Source: Tritrichomonas foetus
Lineage: Eukaryota; Parabasalia; Tritrichomonadida; Tritrichomonadidae
NCBI GenBank assembly: GCA_001839685.1
Contig: MLAK01000145.1
Location: forward strand, 17,216 to 81,215
Length of the DNA stretch: 64,000 nt
Reading direction: 5' to 3'
Part shown: one piece after another, positions 11,139 through 20,900 of the stretch
Numbering within the stretch: the first letter of the stretch is position 1
Layout of the letters: each line of letters starts with the position of its first letter
Notes under the pieces: generated by a model
What the model saw: the letters and a program-made list of their open reading frames with translations, nothing else
Databases searched by the model: none
What the model was told of the DNA's origin: nothing
Program-made: the position numbers and the translations under genes

Positions 11139-11434
11139 AAATTTGGCTAATAAAATATACTGTATGTGAAAATGATTTTTTTTTTTTTTTTTTTATTTGG
11201 AAGTCTCTATTAATTTTGACATTCCCTCAAAAAGAAAGAAGTAGTAATATTTTAGATTCCCTTTCATCTTCGATCCCCACTGTGAATCATATTTTCTTTA
11301 ACCAAAAATGAATGAAATAATGCGCGAAAACAAAGCTACTAATTCCTAAATAAAAGAAAAGAATAGAATAGAATAAAAATTCTCAAATCAATTTTTTATA
11401 TAAATTTATAATATTAATTTTCAAAATCATATTA
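11139..11434. other. Short convergent spacer with T19 tract
   Basis: 296 bases between the 3' ends of the PDI-like and TMEM181-like genes. It contains a run of 19 T (11176-11194). No gene. Confidence 0.6.
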
Positions 11435-12757
11435 TTACTCTGGGACAAGCGCAAAATCCTTTGGTAAATCATCTACAGGTTCAGAATAAGGTAAAATCAC
11501 TTCTTTAGTTGCATGCATTGATATTTGTAAAATGATGTAAATCATCATATTTGAACAAACGAAAGAAACTGCTTCCTCACTAAATTTATACCGGCTAGGT
11601 AATACATAGTTGTTCATTATCTTAGTAAATATAAGGAAGAAGCTTATAGAGAAGAGGGCAGATGCAAATAATTTGAATGTCTTTTGTTGTGATTGTCTTT
11701 TGACCTTTGAAAAAGAAGCTGAAACAGTTACAATAAGCCAAGTTATGTAAGACATCTCTATCCCAAGTTCAAAGGCGAGAATTGGTGTGGAAAATGATGT
11801 GACTGGATCAGTATAATCTTTCTTCCACGAATCAGTGTTGAAGTTATGAGAAAGGAATGAAAAGAAAAGCGCGAAAAAGAAAAATGTTGTAGGAAGCTTA
11901 GAAAGCTGGCTATTGGCATCTCTAATATTGGTAAATATTATCAGAAGATAAATGCGAAGGAAAGCACTTTGTAAAGCTTGAGCAAAATCATCAAGTAAAT
12001 AATAGACTTTTAATGGCTGCCTATAATTATGAAAATAGACTAATGGATTATTGGCAAGAAAATGAATGGTAATAAGAGCAATAATTAATGGATTAAGTTC
12101 ATTTCTTGCATATTTGAGATATTCATACAAATTGTTTACATTCAAAAAGAAAAAGAGTATTTTCATTAATAGAAGAAAATGGTTATATTGAGGATTACCG
12201 GAAATCACCTTAAGTAAGATTGATTTTACGGCATCTTTGGGAACGTCTATTATTTTGATGTCAATTTTTGCATCATCATATCTGATATATCTTTCGAGAA
12301 ATATTCGATGTGGAGCCGTTGAGAGAGACTTTCTGGTTGGCGTAACGGGATGAATTTCACCTCTGACTGAAAAATGTCGGTAGTTCTGTTCGTTTAAGAA
12401 GGTTAGAATTGTCCCCTCGTATTGAAAAGGGCGATGAAGTGGAATTGTGTCATTTACACGTTCAAAAATTACTTCGCCATAAAAGTAATTGGTCAACGGA
12501 CTGATTTGCGTCAATCTTGTCGATAAATAAATTGTATCGTTTGGACGTTCGACAGCCCTAGTTGAGTATTGGATTTCTTTCGAGTCAGGGACATACAACA
12601 TTGTTAAGCTGCCCATAAAGAATAGTATTACTAAAATTGGAATCGGAGAGGTGTGAAATTGAACACTCAGATGGTGCATTTTTTTTCCACGTGTGATTTT
12701 AAGGGCATAGTTTAGCAAGAGATGGTTATATTTATATTTTGGCCTTAATTTCTCCAT
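11435..12757 (-). CDS. TMEM181-like seven-transmembrane (GOST family) protein
   Basis: 440 residues. A hydrophobic signal anchor (about 35-55) is followed by about 130 residues of predicted beta-rich lumenal domain, then seven hydrophobic spans from about residue 195 onward. The region with NNPLVYF, YYLLDDFAQALQSAFL and the following span matches what I recall of the conserved Wntless-type membrane domain of TMEM181 (there, a YNDPFFPL and LDDLFQSMF pattern). These are GOLD-domain seven-helix proteins of the Golgi and plasma membrane, whose ligands are mostly unknown. The listed ATG is the first in frame; an alternative ATG is at codon 28 (MHHLSVQFH), just before the hydrophobic anchor. The DNA encoding codons 8-19 exists as a perfect inverted copy at 14032-14068, which favours treating it as upstream sequence or an assembly artefact. 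Confidence 0.72.
   Translation of the reverse strand: MEKLRPKYKYNHLLLNYALKITRGKKMHHLSVQFHTSPIPILVILFFMGSLTMLYVPDSKEIQYSTRAVERPNDTIYLSTRLTQISPLTNYFYGEVIFERVNDTIPLHRPFQYEGTILTFLNEQNYRHFSVRGEIHPVTPTRKSLSTAPHRIFLERYIRYDDAKIDIKIIDVPKDAVKSILLKVISGNPQYNHFLLLMKILFFFLNVNNLYEYLKYARNELNPLIIALITIHFLANNPLVYFHNYRQPLKVYYLLDDFAQALQSAFLRIYLLIIFTNIRDANSQLSKLPTTFFFFALFFSFLSHNFNTDSWKKDYTDPVTSFSTPILAFELGIEMSYITWLIVTVSASFSKVKRQSQQKTFKLFASALFSISFFLIFTKIMNNYVLPSRYKFSEEAVSFVCSNMMIYIILQISMHATKEVILPYSEPVDDLPKDFALVPE
12699..12735 (-). repeat. 37-bp repeat, copy A (5' end of TMEM181-like gene)
   Basis: Perfect 37-bp match, in inverted orientation, to 14032-14068. It includes the 14-mer GCTAAACTATGCCC when read on the minus strand. 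It lies within or just upstream of the TMEM181-like coding region depending on which ATG is used. Confidence 0.9.
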
Positions 12758-14445
12758 GGATGGTCAAACATTCCAATTAAATAGAAAAATGTAATCCCAA
12801 AAACCCGTTCGATGTCCTAAATATGATTTTATAGTTTTATTATAGCTGGTAAATCTGAAATATCAGTTAAATGTTATCATCATGAGAAATGAAGATTCCA
12901 TCATCAATTATTTTTTCGTGGCTGAGAAAGCTCGACGTCAAGTTGTAGACATCCATATGAATGATTTAAGTTGCCTGCTAACGATTTTTGATAGATTAAG
13001 ATTATGCCGGAATAAATTTTTTAAAATTGGTTGTTTAAGTATCCCCAACTGGAAGATATAAATAATTCTTATATTGTTGCTATGTATTTGTATTTGTATT
13101 CTAATGGGTAATTAAATTTATTTATTATTATATGCAGAAAATAAATTGGATAAAGATGTTTTAAACAGTCCATTTTTGGGGCCTCACAAATTAAAAATAA
13201 TCATTTTCTGAAAAAGTTACCATCAGAAAATTTATATTTGAAATATCTTTTGATATCTAATTAATATAGTGTTAATATTGTAATAANTATTAGTTAATAG
13301 CTGCATAAGATGTAAAATAATAATATTAATGATTTCAATCAAATTAAATTTATTCATATTTTATTTTCATTCAATTTTTTTTATTATAGTCATTATCTAT
13401 CTTTCTGAAATTCACAAGATAATTTGATATGTAAAATTTAGGACTTGAAATGTCTGTTACTGGGAAAAATAGGAAACTAATAATTTTTACTAATCATATA
13501 ATTATTTCATTTACTGGTTAACTCTAGATGTAGGGATTGGGTTTATAAAGAGATGCTTTCATGTCTAATGGTTTTTTGATTTGTTTTCGCAATGCTTTTC
13601 TATATTCGAAGTACTCAGATGAATGATAAAAATTTTTTCTTTGAATTACATTCAATTTTTTCAATCATTTTCTTCTTTTTTTAATGAATCCACTTTTCAC
13701 TCCAATATAATATGCTGAAAACAATATATCATATAATAAATCAAATAAAAAAAGCTATATCAGCATATATTAAAATATTATAGATAAAATAAAAAGATAA
13801 TTCTATTTTATATTTACTAAATATTCTGTTAATTATTTTGTAAATTGTGAACACTTATAAAAAGTTTCAATTCCCACAAGCATGTCATCTAAAAGTGTGG
13901 AATAAAAACGAAATAAATTATTATTATGATTTTATCTTTATTAACTACGTCTATATATTCTTTAAACTAAGTTAACAATTGATTTCATAAATTTTNCNCN
14001 ANGATATCGATAAACAACCTATTTCTCTCAAATAAATATAACCATCTCTTGCTAAACTATGCCCTTAACAAAAAAGAAATCGAAATTTATTTGTGATTAT
14101 AATTGGTCATTGTTATTGAAAGAAATATCTATTCAAATCCATTTCGCCATGTTTAAGGTAAAAAGTTTAAATTATCATAGAAAAAATTGGCCATTGGTTC
14201 AAAAGGAAAAAAAAAAGTGATACATTTTATCTTGAATATTTCTCCATATTAAAATAATTTCATATCAAACAATCTTAAAAATTAGCAATATTGAAGATTG
14301 TAAATTCCTAAAAAATATGAAAATCGAAAAAATCTATGTTATTCCACAACTTTGGAGGTCTTTTTTAACATCCTAAAATTAGATGATTTTTCGCAAATTC
14401 TCAAAAAACTAAATTCATTTTTTTACCGCCTTATTTTCTTTTTGA
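12758..14445. other. Intergenic, 1.7 kb, with ambiguous bases and a 37-bp repeat copy
   Basis: AT-rich spacer with no supported gene. Single N calls at 13287, 13996, 13998, 14000 and 14002 mark poor consensus. The only recognisable element is repeat copy B directly after the N cluster. A TCATTT initiator-like motif lies about 30 bases before the next ATG. Confidence 0.6.
14032..14068 (+). repeat. 37-bp repeat, copy B
   Basis: Identical over 37 bases to the minus strand of 12699-12735. It begins 29 bases after the cluster of N calls, so either a true inverted duplication or a chimeric join is possible. No homology continues on either side. Confidence 0.9.
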
Positions 14446-15318
14446 ATGTCATTAGAATTTTCACCGACTCCCTCTTCGCGCCAATCATCATCGAGGCAAC
14501 TCGCGTCTCCTCTTCGCGGTGGAGGCACGAATATTCCGGCAATCCCCACATTTGGAGCTATTTCAAATCTACCAATTCCAAACCCCACGCCTTCAAAAAA
14601 TAGCGATGATTCAAACAATAATAACGCACAGAATTCTCCACAGAAAAATCAGTCGAATATTCCGAGCCCGCCAATTCCAAGATTAAATTTCTCAAACATG
14701 TCAAGATCCTGCCAGTCTCTCAACTTAAGCCGAGCACAAAAACCGCCCATGAATATCGTTCCTGACCTTTCTTTGAACTTAGACAGAGTGGAAAAAGCGT
14801 CATCATCTGCAATATTACGCCAGGTCTATATTTGCGTCCCTTGGAAGATCAACATCAATCAAAACAATACAAACAATAATTCAAATAAATTATACAATCA
14901 GAATAATGAAAATAACAATGAAATTTTGGACAAATTTATATCTCAAGCTTTCGGCTCACAAAAAGTTCATTCGAATTCGGAGGTTGTAAATGGCTCAATT
15001 ATTATTGAAGAAGATGAAAACGAGCAAAATCAAATTTTATCCCTTCAAATGATTGACACTGCCTATCAAAAAGTGGATCATACGCCAGCACTTATTGAAC
15101 AGACAAATTTTGAATATATACATTTAATGGGATACATCGAGCAAATATTGGCTGATATAGAAAAGCTTCGAGCAGAAAAAGAAAAATTGAAAATATCTAA
15201 TGAGGTTAAAAAAGCAAAAATTATACATGCAAAAGCAGAAACGAAAGAATTTTCTGAGAGGGCTATAAATTTGAAATTGAAATTGGATAAATTTCATCAG
15301 AGAAACCCAAGAAAGTAA
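14446..15318 (+). CDS. Ser/Asn-rich protein with C-terminal coiled coil
   Basis: 290 residues, function not recognised. The first 110 residues are rich in Ser, Pro and Asn and look disordered (SPTPSSRQSSSRQ, repeated Asn runs). A Asn-rich stretch (about 143-158) separates it from a helical C-terminus (about 225-285) with heptad-like spacing of Leu/Ile and many Glu/Lys, that is, a coiled coil. This arrangement is common in centrosomal, cytoskeletal and scaffold proteins but proves nothing. The start is an ATG preceded at about 30 bases by a TCATTT motif. The frame is intact and ends just before the poly-T tract and minisatellite. Confidence 0.7.
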   Translation: MSLEFSPTPSSRQSSSRQLASPLRGGGTNIPAIPTFGAISNLPIPNPTPSKNSDDSNNNNAQNSPQKNQSNIPSPPIPRLNFSNMSRSCQSLNLSRAQKPPMNIVPDLSLNLDRVEKASSSAILRQVYICVPWKININQNNTNNNSNKLYNQNNENNNEILDKFISQAFGSQKVHSNSEVVNGSIIIEEDENEQNQILSLQMIDTAYQKVDHTPALIEQTNFEYIHLMGYIEQILADIEKLRAEKEKLKISNEVKKAKIIHAKAETKEFSERAINLKLKLDKFHQRNPRK

Positions 15319-15398
15319 GAATTATCATTGATATGAATAAAATTGTTTTTTATCTGTCTTTAAATTCCGTTCTCTTCTTTTTTAGTCAAACCAAAAAA

Positions 15399-15400
<2 letters not shown>

Positions 15401-15437
<37 letters not shown>
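15401..15437. repeat. Poly-T tract, 37 bases
   Basis: Uninterrupted run of 37 T directly before the minisatellite. It could be a slippage-prone homopolymer or the oligo(A) remnant of an inserted reverse transcript on the opposite strand; no target-site duplication is evident. Confidence 0.85.
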
Positions 15438-15455
15438 CCGTGGGAAAGACGATGG

Positions 15456-15763
15456 CATTCATCAGCATTATATACATTCATCAGTATTATATACATTTAT
15501 CAGCATTATATACATTCATCAGCATTATATACATTCATCAGNNNNNNNNNNNNNNNNNNNNNNNNNNNNNNNNNNNNNNNNNNNNNNNNNNNNNNNNNNN
15601 NNNNNNNNNNNNNNNNNNNNNNNNNNNNNNNNNNNNNNNNNNNNNNNNNNNNNNNNNNNNNNNNNNNNNNNNNNNNNNNNNNNNNNNNNNNNNNNNNNNN
15701 NNNNNNNNNNNNNNNNNNNNNNNNNNACATTCATCAGCATTATATACATTCATCAGTATTATG
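15456..15763. repeat. 19-bp tandem repeat (minisatellite) with internal gap
   Basis: The unit CATTATATACATTCATCAG occurs four times at 15466-15541 (one copy with two substitutions), preceded by a partial unit from 15456, and resumes after the gap with a partial and one full copy to 15756. There are no distinct spacers, so it is not a CRISPR array. The true copy number is hidden by 185 Ns. Confidence 0.9.
15542..15726. other. Assembly gap (185 N) inside minisatellite
   Basis: Run of N flanked on both sides by the same 19-bp repeat. The array phase does not carry across the gap at a whole number of units, so the gap length is probably an estimate. Confidence 0.95.
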
Positions 15764-15884
15764 AAAGAGTCAACAATAATTATTGTTAAAGATAGGTCAT
15801 TACACGATTGATATTAAAAACCAATTGAACAATTATAGAAAAGCTAACTTTTATTGAATTACCTTATTGGATCATTTTATTCCG

Positions 15885-16418
15885 TTACTTGATATCATCA
15901 CGTGCAAAACTGGGTGTAGCATTTCCAATTGGTTTTCTCATTTTGTCAGCATCTGATGCTGGCTTAGCACCACTTGGTGCTGCTGCTGGTTGTGTTCTTT
16001 TAGCAGCAACGCCATCTTTACCAAATGATGGTGTGGTATCTTTAATTGGCTTTCTCATTTTATCAGCATCGGATTGTGGTTTAGAAGCAGTAGTACTTGC
16101 TGCTGGTTGTGCTCTTTTAGCAGCAACACCATCTTTACCAAATGATGGTGTGGTATCTTTAATTGGCTTTCTCATCTTTTCAGCATCTGATTGTGGCTTG
16201 GTAGCTGTTGCAGTTGTAGTAGTTTTCTTTGTAGCAACGCCATCTTTACCGAACGATGGTGTTGTATCTTTGATTGGTTTTCTCATCTTGTCAGCATCTG
16301 ATTGTACTTTTCCACTTGATGCTGTTGTAGTTGTAGTTTTCTTTGCAGCAACACCATCTTTACCAAAAGAAGGTGTTGAATCTTTGATCGGTTTTCTCAT
16401 ACGTGCAGCGTCAGACAT
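15885..16418 (-). CDS. Basic five-repeat protein (KPIKDTTPSFGKDG repeats)
   Basis: 177 residues consisting of five tandem units of 37-39 residues, beginning at residues 2, 40, 77, 116 and 155. Each unit has a conserved core around MRKPIKDTTPSFGKDGV followed by a variable Ala/Thr/Pro/Lys linker. The fifth unit has diverged (MRKPIGNATPSFARDD). No signal peptide or membrane span is present and there is only one possible large hydrophobic residue per core, so the protein is probably extended and may bind something repetitive such as filaments or membranes. I do not recognise the family. The start is an ATG. Upstream is AT-rich, with a TCATTA motif only about 60 bases away. The opposite-strand frame over the same region is a shadow. 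Confidence 0.75.
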   Translation of the reverse strand: MSDAARMRKPIKDSTPSFGKDGVAAKKTTTTTASSGKVQSDADKMRKPIKDTTPSFGKDGVATKKTTTTATATKPQSDAEKMRKPIKDTTPSFGKDGVAAKRAQPAASTTASKPQSDADKMRKPIKDTTPSFGKDGVAAKRTQPAAAPSGAKPASDADKMRKPIGNATPSFARDDIK

Positions 16419-17224
16419 CCTACTAAATAAAATATATCAAAGTCATTTCACATCATTTATCCAACCATTTGAATAATGAGAAATTTGATTTGAAGGAAAT
16501 CTAAAACGAACAACTAGAAATTTCGCATAGAAAACAAACGTGAAAAACATAAAAAAATGTTTTTTGAAAGCAAAATAAAGAATTGCTTTTTAAATGTAAA
16601 ATCAGAGAATAGAATCCATCTGTATTACGATTCGATTTTGGAGAAAAGCACCAAAATTATCATAATCATTGAAATCTCCGAAATACAATATCAGAAAAAC
16701 ATCCCATTAAAAACAAAATAGTGACATAATATTGAATCATTCTTTGTTAAATCTTGGGGATAAGAGTATAATGGATAATATGACAGCTTATGTACAAGCA
16801 TTAATTCTATTAGATTACATATTGATATATATGTGAATTATCCCTTTTTAAATATTCATCTATAAGAGTCAGTATTATATGAGAAAAGTGTTTCATGGCA
16901 AATACTCTAGAAATAGATTAATCCTTCCAAATGACTATATTTTTTATTATTTCGGATATTGATTAATGACATAGGTTATTAGTCAGCACAATTTGTACCT
17001 CCTTATTTCACAGAAATAAATCTTACTGAGGGACATTAGATAATTCTCAGTGATATTCACAAAATGTGTTGATTTCAAAATACCCAAATATCACTTTGAA
17101 TAGTTTATATTTTAGCAACATTTCTTGTTTTCTGTCCATGATAATCATATATGTTCTCATCAAAACTGGTTATGCATATAATAGCTTCATTGATAACAGA
17201 TTTAATAAACAAAAGAAACTATCA
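16419..17224. other. Intergenic region
   Basis: Divergent spacer between the five-repeat protein and the small ORF. It is AT-rich with no recognisable elements other than possible promoter sequence. An in-frame upstream extension of the small ORF starts at 17066 and is noted there. Confidence 0.5.
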
Positions 17225-17485
17225 ATGCCTTACTCATGGGCAGAAAAAGACATCCACCATTTTATTCATAAAACCAAGTATCAAATTCAACAACAACAGT
17301 TAAGACATCAACTTAGAAAACGAAAGATGGCAATGATATTAAAATATATCGAAAAAGATCCAGAATTACTTTATATGTTTCGAAAAAAAATGGCAACAAC
17401 AATGGAAGAAGATGTTGCCTTTTTAAATAGTGATGACAGTTTTTGGAGAAGCATAAATTATTTGGATCTGTTATTTAGAATATAG
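17225..17485 (+). CDS. Small basic helical protein, hypothetical
   Basis: 86 residues from the ATG giving MPYSWAEKDI. The sequence is strongly helical, Gln/Arg/Lys-rich in the middle (IQQQQLRHQLRKRKM) and acidic later, and ends in a hydrophobic tail. A longer in-frame version begins with an ATG at 17066 and would add 53 residues containing a hydrophobic segment; its composition looks like translated spacer, so I prefer the shorter start. The stop is followed closely by AATAAA. No family was recognised, and it may be a remnant. Confidence 0.4.
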   Translation: MPYSWAEKDIHHFIHKTKYQIQQQQLRHQLRKRKMAMILKYIEKDPELLYMFRKKMATTMEEDVAFLNSDDSFWRSINYLDLLFRI

Positions 17486-17962
17486 CCCAAATAAAATTAA
17501 GGGTTGAGTTACAAACTCTTCAGATAAATGACAAATTTATTAGAGATACTATGCTATCATGTTACCATATTTAATCACAGTGACAACAATCGAAGAATAT
17601 CAATATTTTTTGATACTGTATGCAATATTTCATTGTGAAAATTCATCATTTTTTCCCTCATGAAAATACAAGATCAGAAATGTTCATCTTCAAAGCTGAA
17701 CGTGCATATTTTTATTAGTGTATAGGCGAGTTATTTGATAATCAATTCTATAGCATAGGAGTGAAGTCATTTTTCCAAATTGCATCATTGCTTAAATGAT
17801 AGCATTGAAGTGGAAAATTGTGATATAAAATATAACCAAAGTATATATATAGATATATAGATATGGGAAAAAAGTAAAATGATTCATCATATAAATCATG
17901 TAAAGAAAAATAAAAGAAAAGCGTATCAATAAAAAATATAAATACAATTTATTTCTAGGATA
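17486..17962. other. Intergenic between convergent genes
   Basis: 477 bases of AT-rich spacer with a short TATAGA-type microsatellite near 17845-17865. No gene. Confidence 0.55.
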
Positions 17963-20900
17963 CTATTTTTCATGATGAGAATAATATTTGATTAGTGGTG
18001 TCAGTTTTGAGTATTTCATGTAAGACGTTCTTCGTGCTGATCCATTAGTGAAAACATCCTCACATAAATCATCTGGGAAAGGAGATGAAATGCCTTCATA
18101 AAATCGTGCTTCTTCAGCCATTGTTCGGAAATCTTCTTCATTCATCATTATTTTGGAATAATCTTTAAAATTAATTTTACTATGTAATAAATGAATCATT
18201 TGTTTTCGATAAATATCATTATCAGATATTCTTCGATCTCTGTTTTGATATTTTCCATGATCATAGCTTCGTTCTGATACTTCGAAATTATCTTGATTAG
18301 TTCGATTTAAGATTTCAGAATGAAAACTAAATTTATTTCTCTTTATTTGGCTGTTCAAATCATGATTTTCTGTTTCTTTTCCATACTCATTGTCCAAATC
18401 GGTTTGGTATTCAGAGTTTCCATTTCGAATAAATGATTTTGAAGTCTTTGATGATTCTTTTCGTCCATACTGTAAAGGCTCAGCTGCTGTAGTTGTTTCA
18501 TTTCCAGTTGATTCTTGGTCTGCCAATTCATTCTGAATATCGAGTGAATTGGATATTGGGGAATCATTTACATTGGATTTACTTTTTTGAGAGTTCTCAT
18601 TGATAGAATTACTCAATGATGGAATTTTTTTCGTGCTTTTGTCTGAATTTTGATTTAAGTTCAAATTCTCTTCAGATGAATTTCCAACAAAAAACCTATC
18701 TCGAACAGATTTCTCTTTATCTTCAACTTTATGGCATGATTCGTTGTGTGATTTTTGTGTTTTGTTAGTTTTGTTGTTTTGTGATGTCATTTTTTTGATT
18801 TCTATTTCTGCATTGACTTCATTCTGAAAAGATTTTGTTAATAATGAAGATTTGGATGACTGAATGATTGATTCACTATCGGATTTTATATCAGCTTCAT
18901 TTTGTTTTTTCCAATGATCTTTATTTTCTGTTGATTTTTTCAATTTTTCATATGATTTTTTGTTGTTTTGATTTTGATTATTTTCTTTCTCATCTGATTC
19001 ACTCAAAAGTTCTATTTCAGAAGATGTATCAGAATTGTTATCTGATGGAATTGGTTTATTTATTTTTTGATTGAACTTCAGTAAAGAATTATTCGCGTAT
19101 TTGTCATATTGTAAATCAGAAAAATCTGAACCCAAGCTGTCATTTTCGTCTGACAAGCAGTTGCTTTTGTTGAAAATTAAATCCTTGGTATCCTGTTTTG
19201 AACGATTTTTTAATGTGTTCCTATTTTCAGAACGTTTGTTATCAAGATTTGTATCAATAAAAATTTCATTTTGTTTATTTTCTTCTTCTTTCAAAAGTGA
19301 ATCGAGTGTTACTTTTTTGTTATTTTCAATTTGATTATATGCTAAGTTGGATTTTATGTCGTTAGTGTGATTTATTTTGCCGACATCATCTTGAAAGTCA
19401 AAAAAATCAGAGTCATAGGAATTTTCCTCTTCTTCTTGGTGTGATTTTTTAAGAGATTTTTGATCGGAAGATTTTTTTAAATTGTCTTTTAGTAATGTAA
19501 TGTTTACATTTTTAAAGAAATCTTCACGTATTTGGGAGTGACTTTGATTCTTTGTTTTTATATTCAAATTGTTGGTGATTTTCATATTACTTGATGATCG
19601 ATTTCGAGTTGAATCAAAATCTAATCTTACATCATTTGAAAACAAGTCACTAGATCCTTTATCTTTGAGTTCATTCAAATTTTCCTGAACATTGATTCCC
19701 TGACTAAAATTTCCGCGATGAGAAATAATATCTTGAAAATTGGAATTATTAGCGATTAAATGATTTTCTGCTTGTCTAAAATTTGCTGAAGCCATGTTGT
19801 CGCTGATATAATTATGTAGTGATTTGTTAGATTTATTTGGATTCCTATTTGTTGATGAATTTGGTGTTTTTTGCGAACTTAGACGCTTGTTGCCATAGTT
19901 TTCGAGAACAATACTTGATGCACTCGTGTACTGGTTATCATTGGAGAAGCTAACTTTCTTATTGACTTGTTTTGAATCTATTTGCTGTTTTTTTGGATTT
20001 GCAAGAAAATTTGGGGACTGATTGATTGGTAAAAAGACATCTTCTTCTGTTTCTGATTTAGAATTGGTGGCCCTATTGTTTATATTCCGAATTAAATTTT
20101 GTGAATTATTTAAATCGTCAATTCCATTGTCATCTTCGTAATCTTCTTCCTCTTCCTCTTCTTCTTCATTTATGTTTTGTTGGAGAAAATCATTAAAGTG
20201 CTGAATTCGTCTTAACTGTGATGCAATATCTTTCACTAAATCCTGTTCATTTGATCCGGTAAAACTTTGCTCGATTTCATTTAGTTCTAGATTTTCAGCA
20301 AGGTTATCTTCATTTCTATTCAATTTAGAATGAGTTCGTTTTTTCTTCTTAACTTTCCTGATTGGTTCATGAATGACTGATTCAGAAACATAGGCACGTA
20401 CTTTGGGTCCATTATACCTTTCCTGCTGTGCCAGATAATCAAAACCCGAAGAATTATTTCCAAAACTCTGATTACCAAAACTTTGATTATTAAAACTCTG
20501 ATTATTAAAACTTTGATTACCAAAACTCTGATTATTAAAGCTGTGATTATTAAAACTTTGGTTGTTGAAGCTCTGATTACCTCTTCGATATTTTCTTTGC
20601 ATTTCATCAACTCTTGCTTCTGATGTGGAAATTGAACTAAATGAATAACCACTTGGAAGTCCACTTTGATGTCTTCTAGTTCGGTTTTCATAACAGTTGT
20701 TAGAATGATTCATACTATTTAAATAATTGGTTGCATCATATCTTGTTCTGTGGCCACCAAACTGGGAATAGTATGCTGAGTCTGTACTTGAGTCAGCACT
20801 ATGCGTAGCATTGAAATTTGATAAAGTTGCTTCAATTTGAGAAGCTTGGAAATTCGCTCTATCCATGCATCTTCGGCGAAAGAGAGTTTTCCAAATTTGG

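Larger units (their letters stand above)
15319..15884. other. Intergenic: T37 tract and minisatellite
   Basis: Spacer between convergent genes, mostly taken up by the T37 run and the 19-bp tandem repeat with its assembly gap. No gene; reading frames across the Ns are artefacts. Confidence 0.7.

Noticed and set aside
15456..15763. CRISPR-like array
   Set aside because: Units are directly adjacent with no unique spacers, in a eukaryotic context; it is a minisatellite.
15333..15811. Frames crossing the Ns in the minisatellite, both strands
   Set aside because: They exist only because N is read through; the sequence on either side is simple repeat.
15889..16476. 195-codon plus-strand frame over the five-repeat protein
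   Set aside because: It is the mirror of the tandem repeat; the minus-strand product has hydrophilic, protein-like repeats and a proper ATG, while this one is hydrophobic filler.
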